Counted from the first letter of the stretch, positions 16,961 through 27,189 are shown. The stretch is DNA of 62,704 nt from JAYPAN01 sp049597955 (GCA_049597955.1 JBMYND010000013.1:1-62704); one strand, 5' to 3'. A program made the numbers and translations. The notes: generated by a model from the letters alone, not told the origin.

Positions 16961-18589
16961 TCAACCGGCTTGCGGGGCATCCGGCGTGGCAGATATGCCG
17001 TCCTGCCATAATTTATAGACTATCGCATCTTTCAATGCCTCAAAAGAGGCGACAACGATATTGGCATTCACACCAATTGTGCGCCAGCTTCGGCCCGTGC
17101 CGTCAGCACATTCAATCGTCACGCGGGTTACCGCTTCCGTGCCGGTATTTAATATCCGCACTTTGAAATCGACCAGCTTCATTTTGTCAATACTGGCCGC
17201 ATAGCGTTTCAAATCGCCGCGCATGGCCATATCCAGCGCATTGACCGGCCCATTGCCGCTGCCACGCGTTTCAACTTTTTCGCCATCAATCACCAGCGAG
17301 ACAATCGCTTGCGATACTGTATTATCGGCCGCCATGCCGCCACCTTGATTGCGAATATTGACCTCATAGCCATCAACCGCGAAATAATCCGGCAATGTGC
17401 CAAGCTGTTGCAGCGCCAGCAATTCAAAAGACGCGCCATTGCCGTCATAGCTGTAGCCTTCATTTTCATTTTGCTTGATTTCCAGCAAAATCCGGTCAAT
17501 CGCCGGATTGTCCGGCGACACATCAATGCCAGCCGCTTGCAGGCGATTGACAACATTGCTTTTACCGGCTTGGTCGGACACCAGAATCGAGCGTTGATTG
17601 CCAACACTTTCGGGCGGCACATGCTCATAGGTTGACGGGTCTTTCATCACCGCAGAAACATGTATTCCCCCCTTATGGGCAAAGGCTGAGGCACCAACAT
17701 AGGGCGCATGACGGTTTGGCGTGCGGTTCAAAATATCATCCAGCATTAAAGAGGCATTGCGCAGCCGGACAAGATTTTCCATAGCTATGCCGGTCTCAAA
17801 CCGGTCTGCCAGGCCATTTTTCATCAACAGGCTGGGAATCAGCGAGACAAGATTGGCATTGCCGCAACGCTCACCCAAGCCGTTTAATGTCCCCTGCACT
17901 TGCCGCACACCGGCGGTAATCGCCGCCAGCGAATTGGCAACCGCGTTTTCCGTGTCATTATGTGTGTGAATGCCGAGCCGGTCGCCCGGCACTTTCTGCG
18001 TGATAGCAGCGACAATTTCCGACACTTCATGCGGCATGGAGCCGCCATTTGTGTCGCACAGCACCACCCAGCGCGCACCGGCCTCCAATGCTGTTGTCAC
18101 ACAAGCCAGCGCATAATCGGGATTGGCCTTATAGCCGTCGAAAAAATGCTCGCAATCAATCATCGCTTCGCGGTCGCGCGCGCAAATTGCTGTCACGCTG
18201 TCGCCAATCGCCGTCAGATTTTCCTCATTGGAAATGCCCAGCGCCACATCAACATGATAATCCCAGCTTTTGGCCACAAGGCAAACCGCTTTCGCCGGTG
18301 CCGAAACCACTTCCATAAAGCCGGGGTCATTATCGGCACTGCGCCCGGCGCGCTTGGTCATGCCGAATGCTGTCATTTGCGCCGAGGTTAATCCGCCATC
18401 ATCTTGCAGGGCATTGAAAAAATCCGTATCGGTCGGATTGGCACCGGGATAGCCGCCTTCCACATAATCAACGCCAAGCGCGTCCAATGCGCGGGCAATG
18501 CGGATTTTATCCTGCACGGAAAAATCAACGCCCGCCGTTTGCTGGCCGTCGCGCAAAGTCGTGTCAAAAATATACAGACGCTCCCGCAT
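16961..18589 (-). CDS. cimA: (R)-citramalate synthase
   Basis: It condenses acetyl-CoA and pyruvate to citramalate, opening the threonine-independent route to 2-oxobutyrate and isoleucine. The 542-residue protein begins with the DRE-TIM motif DTTLRDGQQTAG and has the metal-binding HTHNDTENAVANS. A C-terminal LeuA-type allosteric domain starts near residue 400 (VDGYEVNIRNQGGG). The YVEGGYPGANPTD segment and the length fit the CimA2-type family better than 2-isopropylmalate synthase. It lies between gltX and psd on the same strand. Confidence 0.88.
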   Translation of the reverse strand: MRERLYIFDTTLRDGQQTAGVDFSVQDKIRIARALDALGVDYVEGGYPGANPTDTDFFNALQDDGGLTSAQMTAFGMTKRAGRSADNDPGFMEVVSAPAKAVCLVAKSWDYHVDVALGISNEENLTAIGDSVTAICARDREAMIDCEHFFDGYKANPDYALACVTTALEAGARWVVLCDTNGGSMPHEVSEIVAAITQKVPGDRLGIHTHNDTENAVANSLAAITAGVRQVQGTLNGLGERCGNANLVSLIPSLLMKNGLADRFETGIAMENLVRLRNASLMLDDILNRTPNRHAPYVGASAFAHKGGIHVSAVMKDPSTYEHVPPESVGNQRSILVSDQAGKSNVVNRLQAAGIDVSPDNPAIDRILLEIKQNENEGYSYDGNGASFELLALQQLGTLPDYFAVDGYEVNIRNQGGGMAADNTVSQAIVSLVIDGEKVETRGSGNGPVNALDMAMRGDLKRYAASIDKMKLVDFKVRILNTGTEAVTRVTIECADGTGRSWRTIGVNANIVVASFEALKDAIVYKLWQDGISATPDAPQAG

Positions 18590-18631
18590 GCCGTCGCTTT
18601 CCGTTTTGCCTCAATTTCTGTATAGACTGAT

Positions 18632-19975
18632 TTAGCCCGTCTGTCCTGCCAGTCTTGCACTGGCGCGGGCATGACCGATAAGCGCCAACATGTGCTGCAT
18701 TTCCGGCCCATGCGCCTGACCGGTCAAAGCCAGCCGCAAAGGCATGAACAAAGCCCGCCCTTTGCGACCGGTTTGCGCCTTCAAGGCCGATGTCCATTGC
18801 CCCCAGCTTTCCGGTGTTAACGGGTCATCGGGCAGCAAATCACGCGCCAGCGCCACATAATCAGCATCTTCATCGGCAATTTCAGGCGTTACCGGCCCGG
18901 CAATCAATTGGGCAATCTCGCCAATATCGGAAAATTTCTCAAGATTGCCGCGCACTGCCTCCCAAAAATCGGCATCTTCCGGCGCGCCAAAAGCGGCCAG
19001 ACGCGGGGCGGCAGCAGCGAAATCCATATCGTGCAGAATACGCGCATTGAGGCGCGCCACATCTTCCGGGTCAAAACGCGCCGGCGCACGCCCCAGCCGC
19101 GCCATGTCAAACCCCTCAATCAGAGTGGCCATATCCTGCACCGGCACAACCGGGTCGGCCGTGCCAAGACGGGCAATCAGGCTGTTCAGGCTCATTGGCT
19201 CAAGCCCCTGCGCGCGCAAATCCTGCAAGGATAATGAGCCAAGGCGTTTTGACAAATTACTGCCATCGGCGCCAAGCATAAGCGAAAAATGAGCAAAAAC
19301 CGGCACCGGGGCGTTGAGCGCCTCAAACAATTCAATCTGCGTTGCCGTATTGGTAACATGGTCTTCACCACGGATGACATGGCTCATTTGCATATCAATA
19401 TCATCGGCCACGCTGGGCAGCGTATAGAGCCAACTGCCATCGGCGCGGCGGATAACCGGGTCGGACACGCTGGCTGTATCGATTTTTTGCTCACCGCGCA
19501 CCAAATCCTGCCAGACCACCACATTGCCGGATAATTTGAACCGGTAATGCGGTTGCCGCCCTTGCTGTGCGAAAGCGGCTATGGCCTCTTCATCCAGCTC
19601 CAAAGCGGCGCGGTCATAAACCGGCGGCAGGCCGCGCGCCAATTGCCGCTTGCGTTTGCGCTCCAATTCATCCGGCGTTTCATAGCAGGCATAAACCAGC
19701 CCCTGCGCCAGCAGTGATTGAAAAATCGCCTCATAGCGGTCAAAACGCTCAGATTGGCGCGCTGTCTCATCCGGATGCAAGCCAAGCCAGCCCATATCCT
19801 CGGCAATCGCATCGGCAAAAGCCTGTGTCGAGCGTTCGGCATCTGTATCATCATAACGCAGCACAAATTGGCCGCCCTGCCCTTTGGCAAATAAATAGCA
19901 AAACAAGGCGGCGCGGGCATTGCCGACATGCAAAAGGCCGGTCGGGCTGGGCGCAAAACGGGTGCGGATGGTCAT
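18632..19975 (-). CDS. gltX: Glutamate--tRNA ligase
   Basis: A class I aminoacyl-tRNA synthetase charging tRNA with glutamate. The 447-residue protein has the HIGH-equivalent HVGN near residue 16 in PSPTGLLHVGNARAA and the KMSKS-equivalent NLSKRLG near 240. YRFKLSG and VIRGEDHVTNT are family landmarks. AAAGGTAAA precedes the ATG. Many alphaproteobacteria carry two gltX copies, one charging tRNA-Gln for transamidation; which type this is cannot be decided from one copy. cimA follows 42 bases downstream. Confidence 0.92.
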   Translation of the reverse strand: MTIRTRFAPSPTGLLHVGNARAALFCYLFAKGQGGQFVLRYDDTDAERSTQAFADAIAEDMGWLGLHPDETARQSERFDRYEAIFQSLLAQGLVYACYETPDELERKRKRQLARGLPPVYDRAALELDEEAIAAFAQQGRQPHYRFKLSGNVVVWQDLVRGEQKIDTASVSDPVIRRADGSWLYTLPSVADDIDMQMSHVIRGEDHVTNTATQIELFEALNAPVPVFAHFSLMLGADGSNLSKRLGSLSLQDLRAQGLEPMSLNSLIARLGTADPVVPVQDMATLIEGFDMARLGRAPARFDPEDVARLNARILHDMDFAAAAPRLAAFGAPEDADFWEAVRGNLEKFSDIGEIAQLIAGPVTPEIADEDADYVALARDLLPDDPLTPESWGQWTSALKAQTGRKGRALFMPLRLALTGQAHGPEMQHMLALIGHARASARLAGQTG

Positions 19976-20060
19976 TGCAATTTACCTTTATGTTTATCCG
20001 GCATCGGCCCGGAACGGGCCAAGCTTGGGTGTTACTGATAAACCCTGTTTCCTCATTTGC

Positions 20061-21734
20061 CTAGTCCGACAAAAGCCGTGCATCGCGAAAGCCATTGGTG
20101 ATGGGATAGCGCCGGTCGCGACCAAAATTACGATTGCCGATTTTCGCGCCCGGCGCGGCCTGACGCCTCTTATATTCAGAAATATACAGCAAATGCTCAA
20201 TCCGGCGCACAGTGTCGCGGTCATGACCGGCATCAATAATATCTTCCACACCGGCCTCATTTTCTACCAACGCCATTAAAATATCATCCAGCACCTCATA
20301 AGGCGGCAGGCTGTCTTCATCTTTTTGGTCAGGGCGCAATTCGGCGCTTGGCGGTTTGTCGATAATGGCGTCGGGTATCACCACAGACGACGGCCCAAGC
20401 GCATGGGCCGGCATATGGGCATTGCGCCAGCGCGCCAGCCGAAACACTTCGGTTTTATAAATATCCTTAATCGGATTATAGCCGCCATTCATATCGCCAT
20501 AGAGCGTGGCATAGCCAACCGAGACTTCCGACTTATTGCCGGTTGTCACCACCATATTGCCAAACTTGTTGGACATGGCCATGAGCAGCGTGCCGCGCAG
20601 GCGCGACTGGATATTTTCTTCCGTTATGTCAGCATTATGGCCTTTGAAAACCGGTGCCAGCACTTGCTCAACCGCATCAACCGGCGGGGCAATCGGCACT
20701 GTATCGAGTTTAACACCCAGCGCTGCCGCGCAAGCCGCCGCATCTTCCAGGCTTTCCGTGCTGGTATATTGCGACGGCAACATCACGCAATGCACGCGTT
20801 CCGCGCCAAGCGCATCAACCGCCATGGCCGCGCAAACCGCGCTGTCAATACCGCCGGACAGGCCAAGCAGCACACCGGGAAAGCGGTTTTTCTCAACATA
20901 ATCGCGCAAACCCTGAACGGCTGCCGCGTAGATTTGCTCATCATCGGACGGCATATCCGCCATTACAGCCTTATCGCAAGCCAGCCTGCCGCCTTTATCG
21001 CTCATCGCGACCGGTTCAACCGCTTGCTGCCAGACCGGCAATTGCGCGCCCAGCGTGCCATCGCCTTGCATGATGAAAGAGCCGCCATCAAAGACCAACT
21101 CATCTTGCCCGCCAAACTGGTTGACATAGACCAATGGCAGGCCGGTTTCTGACGCCCGTGCGCGCGCATGGGCCAGGCGCTTTTCATGCTTGCCGCGCTC
21201 AAAAGGCGAGCCATTGGGTGAGACCAGCAATTCGGCACCGGTGGATTTCAGATGGGCACAGACATCGCCAAACCAAATATCCTCGCAAATCGGCAAGCCG
21301 ACGCGCAAATTGCGCAATCCCACCGGTTGCGGCATCTTGCCTTGGGTGAACAGGCGCTTTTCGTCAAACACCGCATAATTGGGCAGATGGACTTTATGGC
21401 GCACCGACATTTGCCCGCCTTCAGCCAGCATGACGCTGTTATAAAGACAGCCATTTTCCACCCAAGGCAGGCCAAAAACCAGCGCCGGGCCGCCTTCCGC
21501 CGTCGCCGCCACAAGCTGCTGCGCGGTCTCGCGCACATGCGCCAGAAAGGCATTTTTCAGCACCAAATCCTCCGGCGGATAGCCGGTCAGAAACAGCTCA
21601 CCGGCAATAATCGCATCCGCCGCGCCGTGTTGCGCGCGCAATTGCGCCAGCATGGCGGCATTTTCCGTCACCGCGCCGACTGTCGGATTGAGTTGCGCCA
21701 AAACAAGATGCAATGGCTTGGGGCTTTCGGACAT
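20061..21734 (-). CDS. nadE: Glutamine-dependent NAD+ synthetase
   Basis: It amidates nicotinic acid adenine dinucleotide to NAD+, the last step of NAD synthesis. The 557-residue protein fuses an N-terminal nitrilase-type glutaminase (GELFLTGYPPEDL with the Glu, and Cys near 150 in GLPICEDIWF) to a C-terminal ATP-pyrophosphatase synthetase with the P-loop GLSGGIDSAV near 291. AGGA precedes the ATG. It is divergent from the reductase gene at 21830 and upstream of gltX, 85 bases away. Confidence 0.94.
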   Translation of the reverse strand: MSESPKPLHLVLAQLNPTVGAVTENAAMLAQLRAQHGAADAIIAGELFLTGYPPEDLVLKNAFLAHVRETAQQLVAATAEGGPALVFGLPWVENGCLYNSVMLAEGGQMSVRHKVHLPNYAVFDEKRLFTQGKMPQPVGLRNLRVGLPICEDIWFGDVCAHLKSTGAELLVSPNGSPFERGKHEKRLAHARARASETGLPLVYVNQFGGQDELVFDGGSFIMQGDGTLGAQLPVWQQAVEPVAMSDKGGRLACDKAVMADMPSDDEQIYAAAVQGLRDYVEKNRFPGVLLGLSGGIDSAVCAAMAVDALGAERVHCVMLPSQYTSTESLEDAAACAAALGVKLDTVPIAPPVDAVEQVLAPVFKGHNADITEENIQSRLRGTLLMAMSNKFGNMVVTTGNKSEVSVGYATLYGDMNGGYNPIKDIYKTEVFRLARWRNAHMPAHALGPSSVVIPDAIIDKPPSAELRPDQKDEDSLPPYEVLDDILMALVENEAGVEDIIDAGHDRDTVRRIEHLLYISEYKRRQAAPGAKIGNRNFGRDRRYPITNGFRDARLLSD

Positions 21735-21829
21735 GTCATTCCTGTGGTTAAGTCAAGCTAATCTGTTTAAGCTATGTAGCGCGAGGCGGCGACGCAAACA
21801 AGCACGGGGAACAAAAAGGAGGGGCAGAG

Positions 21830-22843
21830 ATGACGGCCGGAGAAATGACAAAACAATGGGTCTTGGCCAAACGACCCGAAGGCGTGCCGACGCCAGACTG
21901 TTTTGAGCTGGTGGATAGGCAATTGCCACCGCTTGAAGACGGCCAAGTTCGGCTGAAAACCCATTATTTTTCGGTCGATCCCGGCATGCGTGGCCGATTG
22001 AGTGGCGACAGCTATGCGGCCGCCCTGCCGCTTGGCGCGGTGGTCGAAAGCGCCGGTATTGGCGAGGTGGTGGAAAGCCGCTCACCGCGCTTTGGGGAGG
22101 GCGATATGGTGATGGGCGGGCTTGGTTGGACGGCAGGGCTGGTGCATGCCGACCGTGGCCTGCAAAAGCTTGACCCGTCCATGTTTGACGAAAAAGTGCG
22201 TATCACCGCGACAATTGGCGTGCTGGGCGTGCCGGGCCTGACCGCTTGGTTTGGCCTGCAAGATTTGGGACGTCCCAAATCCGGCGAGACTTTGCTGGTT
22301 TCTTCCGCCGCCGGGCCGGTCGGTGCAACTGCCGGACAAATCGGCAAGACGCTGGGGCTGCATGTGGTCGGCATTGCCGGCGGTGCCGATAAATGCGCCT
22401 ATGTGAAAGATTTGGGCTTTGACGCGGTGATTGACTATAAAGCCGCCGACCATTTGGGCAGCGCAATTGGCGAAGCCTGTCCGGAGGGCGTTGACATTTA
22501 TTTCGACAATGTGGGCGGCGAAATGCTCGACATGGCGATTGCCAAAATGCGTGGCCATGGGCGCATTGTGATTTCCGGCCAGATTGCCGAATATAATGCG
22601 CTGAAACCGCGCGGCATCCGCAATACAACGCAATTTATTACCCACAGGCTGAGCATGGCCGGGCTGGTGGTCTATGATTATGCGCGCCAATTTGGTGAGG
22701 CACAGCAGGCCATGGCGCAAATGATACGCGACGGTCAACTGACCTATAGCGAGGATATTACGCAAGGCATTGAGGGCGCACCGCAAGCCTTTATCGGCCT
22801 GTTTAGCGGCCTGAATTTCGGTCGCCGCCTGATACAAGTCTAG
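21830..22843 (+). CDS. NADP-dependent oxidoreductase, CurA/leukotriene B4 dehydrogenase-like
   Basis: A zinc-independent medium-chain dehydrogenase/reductase of 337 residues. It has a GroES-like N-terminal domain (SVDPGMRGRLS) and a Rossmann domain with SSAAGPVGATAGQIGK and VDIYFDNVGGEML, both typical of NADPH-dependent alkenal/curcumin reductases such as E. coli CurA. No zinc-ligand Cys/His set is present. AAGGAGGGG precedes the ATG at 21830. Likely substrates are alpha,beta-unsaturated carbonyls; the physiological one is unknown. Confidence 0.88.
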   Translation: MTAGEMTKQWVLAKRPEGVPTPDCFELVDRQLPPLEDGQVRLKTHYFSVDPGMRGRLSGDSYAAALPLGAVVESAGIGEVVESRSPRFGEGDMVMGGLGWTAGLVHADRGLQKLDPSMFDEKVRITATIGVLGVPGLTAWFGLQDLGRPKSGETLLVSSAAGPVGATAGQIGKTLGLHVVGIAGGADKCAYVKDLGFDAVIDYKAADHLGSAIGEACPEGVDIYFDNVGGEMLDMAIAKMRGHGRIVISGQIAEYNALKPRGIRNTTQFITHRLSMAGLVVYDYARQFGEAQQAMAQMIRDGQLTYSEDITQGIEGAPQAFIGLFSGLNFGRRLIQV

Positions 22844-22926
22844 GCGCGACAGGCTGATAAACGCTTTATTTATCGGAAGTTTTCATATATTAGAAAAATT
22901 CCAAGAAAGCTTAGAAAGGCATGATG

Positions 22927-24294
22927 ATGAGCAAGGATTGGACACCCGATAGCTGGCGCGGCCTGCCAATTAAACAGGTGCCGGCCTATGAGGATGCAGC
23001 GCAGCTGGCGCATGTGGAAGAGCGGCTGGCCGGTTTTCCGCCATTGGTTTTTGCCGGCGAGGCGCGCAATCTGAAAGCGCAATTGGGCGATGTGTGCGAA
23101 GGTCGCGCCTTTTTGCTGCAAGGCGGCGACTGCGCCGAAAGCTTTGCCGAACATCATGCTGACAATATTCGCGACACATTCCGCGTCTTGCTGCAAATGG
23201 CCATTGTGATGACTTTCGGCGCGAAATTGCCGGTGGTCAAAGTTGGCCGCATTGCCGGGCAATTCGCCAAACCGCGCTCGGCTGACACGGAAACAATTGA
23301 CGGTGTGGAGCTGCCAAGCTATCGCGGCGATATTATCAATGGCATTGAGTTTGAGGCTGACGCCCGCCGCCCTGATCCGGAGCGCCAAATCAGCGCCTAT
23401 CGGCAAGCCGCTTCGACCTTGAATTTGCTGCGCGCTTTCGCAAAAGGCGGCTATGCCGATTTACACGAAGTGCATCGCTGGAATCAGGGTTTTGTCGCCG
23501 ACAGCCCGCAAGGCGCGCGCTATGAGGAAATCGCCAATCAGATTGATGAGGCCATTGCCTTTATGGCGGCTTGCGGCATTGACAGCCAAAGCGCGCCGCA
23601 AATGGGCATGGTGGATTTCTATACCAGCCATGAAGCCCTGCTGCTTGGCTATGAGCAGGCTTTGACCCGACTCGACAGCACAAGCGGTGCCTATTATGAC
23701 ACATCGGCGCATATGCTGTGGATTGGCGACCGCACGCGCCAACCCGACGGCGCGCATGTTGAGTTTCTTTCCGGCGTGAAAAACCCGATTGGCCTGAAAT
23801 GTGGCCCGTCGCTGGAGCCGGATGAGCTTATCACCCTGCTCGACAAGCTGAACCCCGACAATGAGCCGGGCCGTATCACGCTGATTGCCCGTTTCGGCCA
23901 TGACAATGTTGAAGCGCATTTGCCGCAGCTTATTCGCAAGGTTGAAAGCGAAGGCCGCAAAGTCGTCTGGTCATGCGACCCGATGCATGGCAATACGGTG
24001 AAAGCGACCAATGGCTATAAAACGCGGCCGGTTGACCGAATTCTGACCGAAGTGCAACGCTTTATCGCCATTCATCAGGCGGAAGGCACTTATGCCGGTG
24101 GCGTGCATTTTGAAATGACCGGCCAGAATGTAACGGAATGTTTGGGCGGCGCGCAGGCCATTTCGGAAGAAGATTTGTCGAGCCGTTATCACACGCATTG
24201 CGACCCGCGCCTGAATGGCAGCCAGGCGCTTGAACTGGCCTTTTTGATTGCCGAAGGCCTTGGCAATAATGGCAAACAGGCAAAAGTGGCCTGA
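22927..24294 (+). CDS. 3-deoxy-7-phosphoheptulonate (DAHP) synthase, class II
   Basis: First enzyme of the shikimate pathway, condensing phosphoenolpyruvate and erythrose 4-phosphate. The 455-residue protein is the class II (plant/Mycobacterium-like) type: LLQGGDCAESF near residue 64, LSGVKNPIGLKCGP near 283 and the metal/substrate segment CDPMHGNTVKA. Three consecutive ATG codons occur at 22921-22929. The third is preferred because the AGAAAGG ribosome binding site then sits 7 bases away. It stands alone on the plus strand, convergent with the acyltransferase gene. Confidence 0.93.
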   Translation: MSKDWTPDSWRGLPIKQVPAYEDAAQLAHVEERLAGFPPLVFAGEARNLKAQLGDVCEGRAFLLQGGDCAESFAEHHADNIRDTFRVLLQMAIVMTFGAKLPVVKVGRIAGQFAKPRSADTETIDGVELPSYRGDIINGIEFEADARRPDPERQISAYRQAASTLNLLRAFAKGGYADLHEVHRWNQGFVADSPQGARYEEIANQIDEAIAFMAACGIDSQSAPQMGMVDFYTSHEALLLGYEQALTRLDSTSGAYYDTSAHMLWIGDRTRQPDGAHVEFLSGVKNPIGLKCGPSLEPDELITLLDKLNPDNEPGRITLIARFGHDNVEAHLPQLIRKVESEGRKVVWSCDPMHGNTVKATNGYKTRPVDRILTEVQRFIAIHQAEGTYAGGVHFEMTGQNVTECLGGAQAISEEDLSSRYHTHCDPRLNGSQALELAFLIAEGLGNNGKQAKVA

Positions 24295-24300
24295 GCGGTT

Positions 24301-25056
24301 TTACTTCGGTTTTTTGCCGAGCAATAAGGCTGCTTCGGCCTGCAAGCTGTTCAGCGCGGCATTGACCGCTTCTTGCGCTGCTTCCAAAGCCTGTTCATCG
24401 GGCTTGGCCGGCACATAAATCGGCTCTCCAAAAACAAAGGCACGCCGACCAAATGGCAATGGCAGGCGCGCTTTGTCCCAGCTTCCGGCAAGCGGTAATT
24501 CCGGGCTGTAAACGCAACCGACCGGCATAATGGCCGCACCCGACAGGGCGGCCAATTGCACCATGCCCGGCCCGCATTGAAAAGCCGGCCCGGGCGGGAC
24601 ATCGGCGGTTGCCATCACACTGTCGCCTGCCTGTAATTTTTTCAACATGGAACGAAACGCTTGGGCGCCGCGTTTTTTCGGATTGGTGCGTTTTTTCGCT
24701 GCCGCGCCAGTGCCTGAGCCCTGCACGGCATCAAAGCCATAGGGGCGGATAATATGGGCAATCATCGCCCCATCACGGCTGCGCGAGGTCAGCGCCCAAA
24801 CCGGTCGGTAAAAGACCCGGCCAACCGGTATGGTTTGAAAGTTACGACCATGCCAGAGCAGCAAAATCATCGGCTTGCCGTCAGCCTGCAAGCGGTTCAT
24901 CGGGCCATCACCGGCAATTTGCAGGCTGGTTGTCATTTCGCAAAAGCGGATATAGGCGCGCACAATATTGGCCAGAAACCGCCAGGGAAAGGCCAGCGTC
25001 TCCACCTCATAAACATGTCTCGACCGATATTGGTCGCGGCGTTTGAAAAATGACAT
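24301..25056 (-). CDS. DUF374 lysophospholipid acyltransferase-like protein
   Basis: A 251-residue protein of the DUF374 / lysophospholipid acyltransferase superfamily. The acyltransferase block LLWHGRNFQTIP carries the motif I His (degenerate relative to HxxxxD), ALTSRSRDGAMIA follows, and TADVPPGPAFQCGPGMVQLA resembles the GPRGP-type motif of related proteins. A basic, Lys-rich stretch (AAAKKRTNPKKRGAQ) lies mid-protein. It is probably membrane-associated and acts in lipid or lipid A-related acylation; the acceptor is unknown. GGGGA precedes the ATG. gor lies 58 bases upstream. Confidence 0.8.
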   Translation of the reverse strand: MSFFKRRDQYRSRHVYEVETLAFPWRFLANIVRAYIRFCEMTTSLQIAGDGPMNRLQADGKPMILLLWHGRNFQTIPVGRVFYRPVWALTSRSRDGAMIAHIIRPYGFDAVQGSGTGAAAKKRTNPKKRGAQAFRSMLKKLQAGDSVMATADVPPGPAFQCGPGMVQLAALSGAAIMPVGCVYSPELPLAGSWDKARLPLPFGRRAFVFGEPIYVPAKPDEQALEAAQEAVNAALNSLQAEAALLLGKKPK

Positions 25057-25114
25057 GCAATCCCCGTTTTCGCTGCCTATGTCCTACAGGCCGAGACCGG
25101 CCGAGGCAACAAGA

Positions 25115-26467
25115 TTAACCGCGCGGCTGTTTGAAGGTGACCATCTCTTCGGCTGCCGTTGGATGCACGGCAATGGTCGCATCAAATTGTGCTTTGCTCG
25201 CGCCCATGCTCACGGCAATGCCAAACGCCTGAATCATCTCACCACTGTCAGGGCCGACAATATGCAGCCCCAGCACTTTGTCATTGGCTTTATCGACGAT
25301 AAGCTTCATCAGCGTGCGTTCTTCATTGCCTGACAGCGTGTGTTTCATCGGTCGAAAATCAGCCGCATAAACGTCAATTGCATGACCGGCTTCGCGGGCC
25401 TCCTGCTCGCCCATGCCGACCGTGCCGACCGGTGGTTGCGAGAAAATAGCGGTCGGGATAATGCTGTGGTCAACGCAGATTGGATTATTATTGAACACGG
25501 TTTCGGCAAAGGCCGCGCCCTCGCGTATCGCCACTGGCGTCAATTGCGCCCGTCCGGTGACATCGCCAACCGCATATATGCTGTCAATATTGGTCTTGGA
25601 ATGCGCATCCACCGGTATTTCGCCATTGGCTGCCAAAGTCACACCGGCGCTTTCCAATCCCAGCCCGTCGGTCTTGGCGACGCGCCCCGTCGCATACATG
25701 ACCAGACCGGCGGTCAGCGTGCTGCCATCAGCTATGCTCAAATCAAAGCCGCCGCCATCAGCCGGCGCAATGGCCGCAATATCGCTGTCGGTTTTTATGG
25801 TGACGCCCTTTTTCACCATTTCCTGATGCAAATGGGCGCGCACTTCATCGTCAAAGCCGCGCATGATTTCACCGCCGCGATAGACCAAACTGGTTTCCAC
25901 GCCCAGCCCGTTGAAAATACCGGCAAATTCAACGGCAATATAGCCGCCGCCGACAATCACAATACTGCGCGGCAAATCTTCAATGTGAAACGCCTCATTG
26001 GAGGTTATCGCATGGTCAATACCGGGAATATCCGGCAAGAACGGTGTTGCACCAACCGCGACCAGAATATAGCGGGCGGTTATCTCGCGCGCACCAACGC
26101 GCACGCTGTTCGGGCCGGTGACAATGGCGCGCTGCTCAATAATCTCAACCCCTGCGGCTTGCAGATTTTTGATGTAAATCGCATTGAGCCGGTCAATCTC
26201 AGCGTCTTTATTGCGGATAAGGGTTGGCCAATCAAACCGGCTTTCGCCGAGCTGCCAGCCAAAACCGGCGGCGTCTTCAAAATCTTCGGCAAAATGGCTG
26301 GCATAGACAAACAGTTTTTTCGGCACACAGCCGCGAATGACGCAAGTGCCGCCGACGCGATATTCTTCCGCCACCGCCACTTTCGCACCATGGCTGGCGC
26401 TCATACGGGCCGCGCGCACACCGCCACTGCCCGCCCCAATCACAAATAAATCATAATCAAAACTCAT
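25115..26467 (-). CDS. gor: Glutathione-disulfide reductase
   Basis: An FAD- and NADPH-dependent enzyme reducing glutathione disulfide. The 450-residue protein has FAD-binding GAGSGGVRAAR near residue 11, the redox-active pair Cys42/Cys47 in GGTCVIRGCVPKK, a second nucleotide-binding GGGYIAVEFAG and the C-terminal catalytic HPTAAEE (His about 435). Its ATG overlaps the rpiA stop as ATGA, so it is translationally coupled to rpiA. With ggt and a GST elsewhere in the window it indicates active glutathione metabolism. Confidence 0.95.
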   Translation of the reverse strand: MSFDYDLFVIGAGSGGVRAARMSASHGAKVAVAEEYRVGGTCVIRGCVPKKLFVYASHFAEDFEDAAGFGWQLGESRFDWPTLIRNKDAEIDRLNAIYIKNLQAAGVEIIEQRAIVTGPNSVRVGAREITARYILVAVGATPFLPDIPGIDHAITSNEAFHIEDLPRSIVIVGGGYIAVEFAGIFNGLGVETSLVYRGGEIMRGFDDEVRAHLHQEMVKKGVTIKTDSDIAAIAPADGGGFDLSIADGSTLTAGLVMYATGRVAKTDGLGLESAGVTLAANGEIPVDAHSKTNIDSIYAVGDVTGRAQLTPVAIREGAAFAETVFNNNPICVDHSIIPTAIFSQPPVGTVGMGEQEAREAGHAIDVYAADFRPMKHTLSGNEERTLMKLIVDKANDKVLGLHIVGPDSGEMIQAFGIAVSMGASKAQFDATIAVHPTAAEEMVTFKQPRG

Positions 26468-27189
26468 AATGCCCCCAATTCCTCCAACCCGTCAGTGCCA
26501 GCCAGAATCGCCGCGCTGGCCAGCCCGATAAACAGGCCATGCTCGACCACACCGGGTATTGCCAGCAAGGCGGAAGCCAATTTTTCCGACTGGGCAATCT
26601 CGCCCAGCGCGCAATCATAAATATAATGGCCGCCATCGGTCACCAACGGGCTGTCTCCGCCGCGCAACACCACCGCGCCCTCATGGCCGGTTTGCTCAAT
26701 CGCTTGGCGCATGGCCGCCGCCGTGGTGGCATGGGCAAATATATTCACCTCGACCGGCAGCGGGAATTGGCCCAACCGCGCCACGCGCTTGCTGTCATCG
26801 GCAATTACCACCATTTTGGCCGATGCCGCCGCGACGATTTTTTCGCGCAGCAAAGCCGCCCCGCCACCCTTAATCAGGCGCAAATCATCATCCAATTCGT
26901 CAGCACCATCGACAGTCAAATCAAGCCGCGCCACATCGTCAAGCGCCACCAAAGGCACGGACAGGCTTTCTGCCTGTTGGCGCGTTGCTTCAGATGTTGG
27001 CACAGCGACAATATCCAGCCCGTCAGCAATGCGCGCGCCCAGCGCATCGACGAAATAACGCGCCGTCGAGCCAGTGCCAAGCCCCAGCGCCATACCGGGC
27101 TGCACCAATTCCAAAGCGCGCAATGCCGCCTTTTGCTTCATGATTTCGACCGGCTCGGTCGGTTGCAATAATCTGTCTTGCCAACTCAT
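26464..27189 (-). CDS. rpiA: Ribose-5-phosphate isomerase A
   Basis: It interconverts ribose 5-phosphate and ribulose 5-phosphate in the pentose phosphate pathway. The 241-residue protein shows the RpiA blocks GLGTGSTARYFVD, TVDGADELDD and IKGGGAALLREK, with the catalytic-type Asp and Glu in them. The ORF is open 10 codons further, but the ATG at 27189-27187 has AAAGGAG at good spacing and overlaps the upstream gene's stop as ATGA. Its own stop overlaps the gor start the same way. Confidence 0.95.
   Translation of the reverse strand: MSWQDRLLQPTEPVEIMKQKAALRALELVQPGMALGLGTGSTARYFVDALGARIADGLDIVAVPTSEATRQQAESLSVPLVALDDVARLDLTVDGADELDDDLRLIKGGGAALLREKIVAAASAKMVVIADDSKRVARLGQFPLPVEVNIFAHATTAAAMRQAIEQTGHEGAVVLRGGDSPLVTDGGHYIYDCALGEIAQSEKLASALLAIPGVVEHGLFIGLASAAILAGTDGLEELGAL

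Noticed and set aside
20325..21152. 275-codon plus-strand ORF
   Set aside because: Antisense shadow of nadE; no ribosome binding site or domain.
25340..26449. 369-codon plus-strand ORF
   Set aside because: Antisense shadow of gor, no family features.
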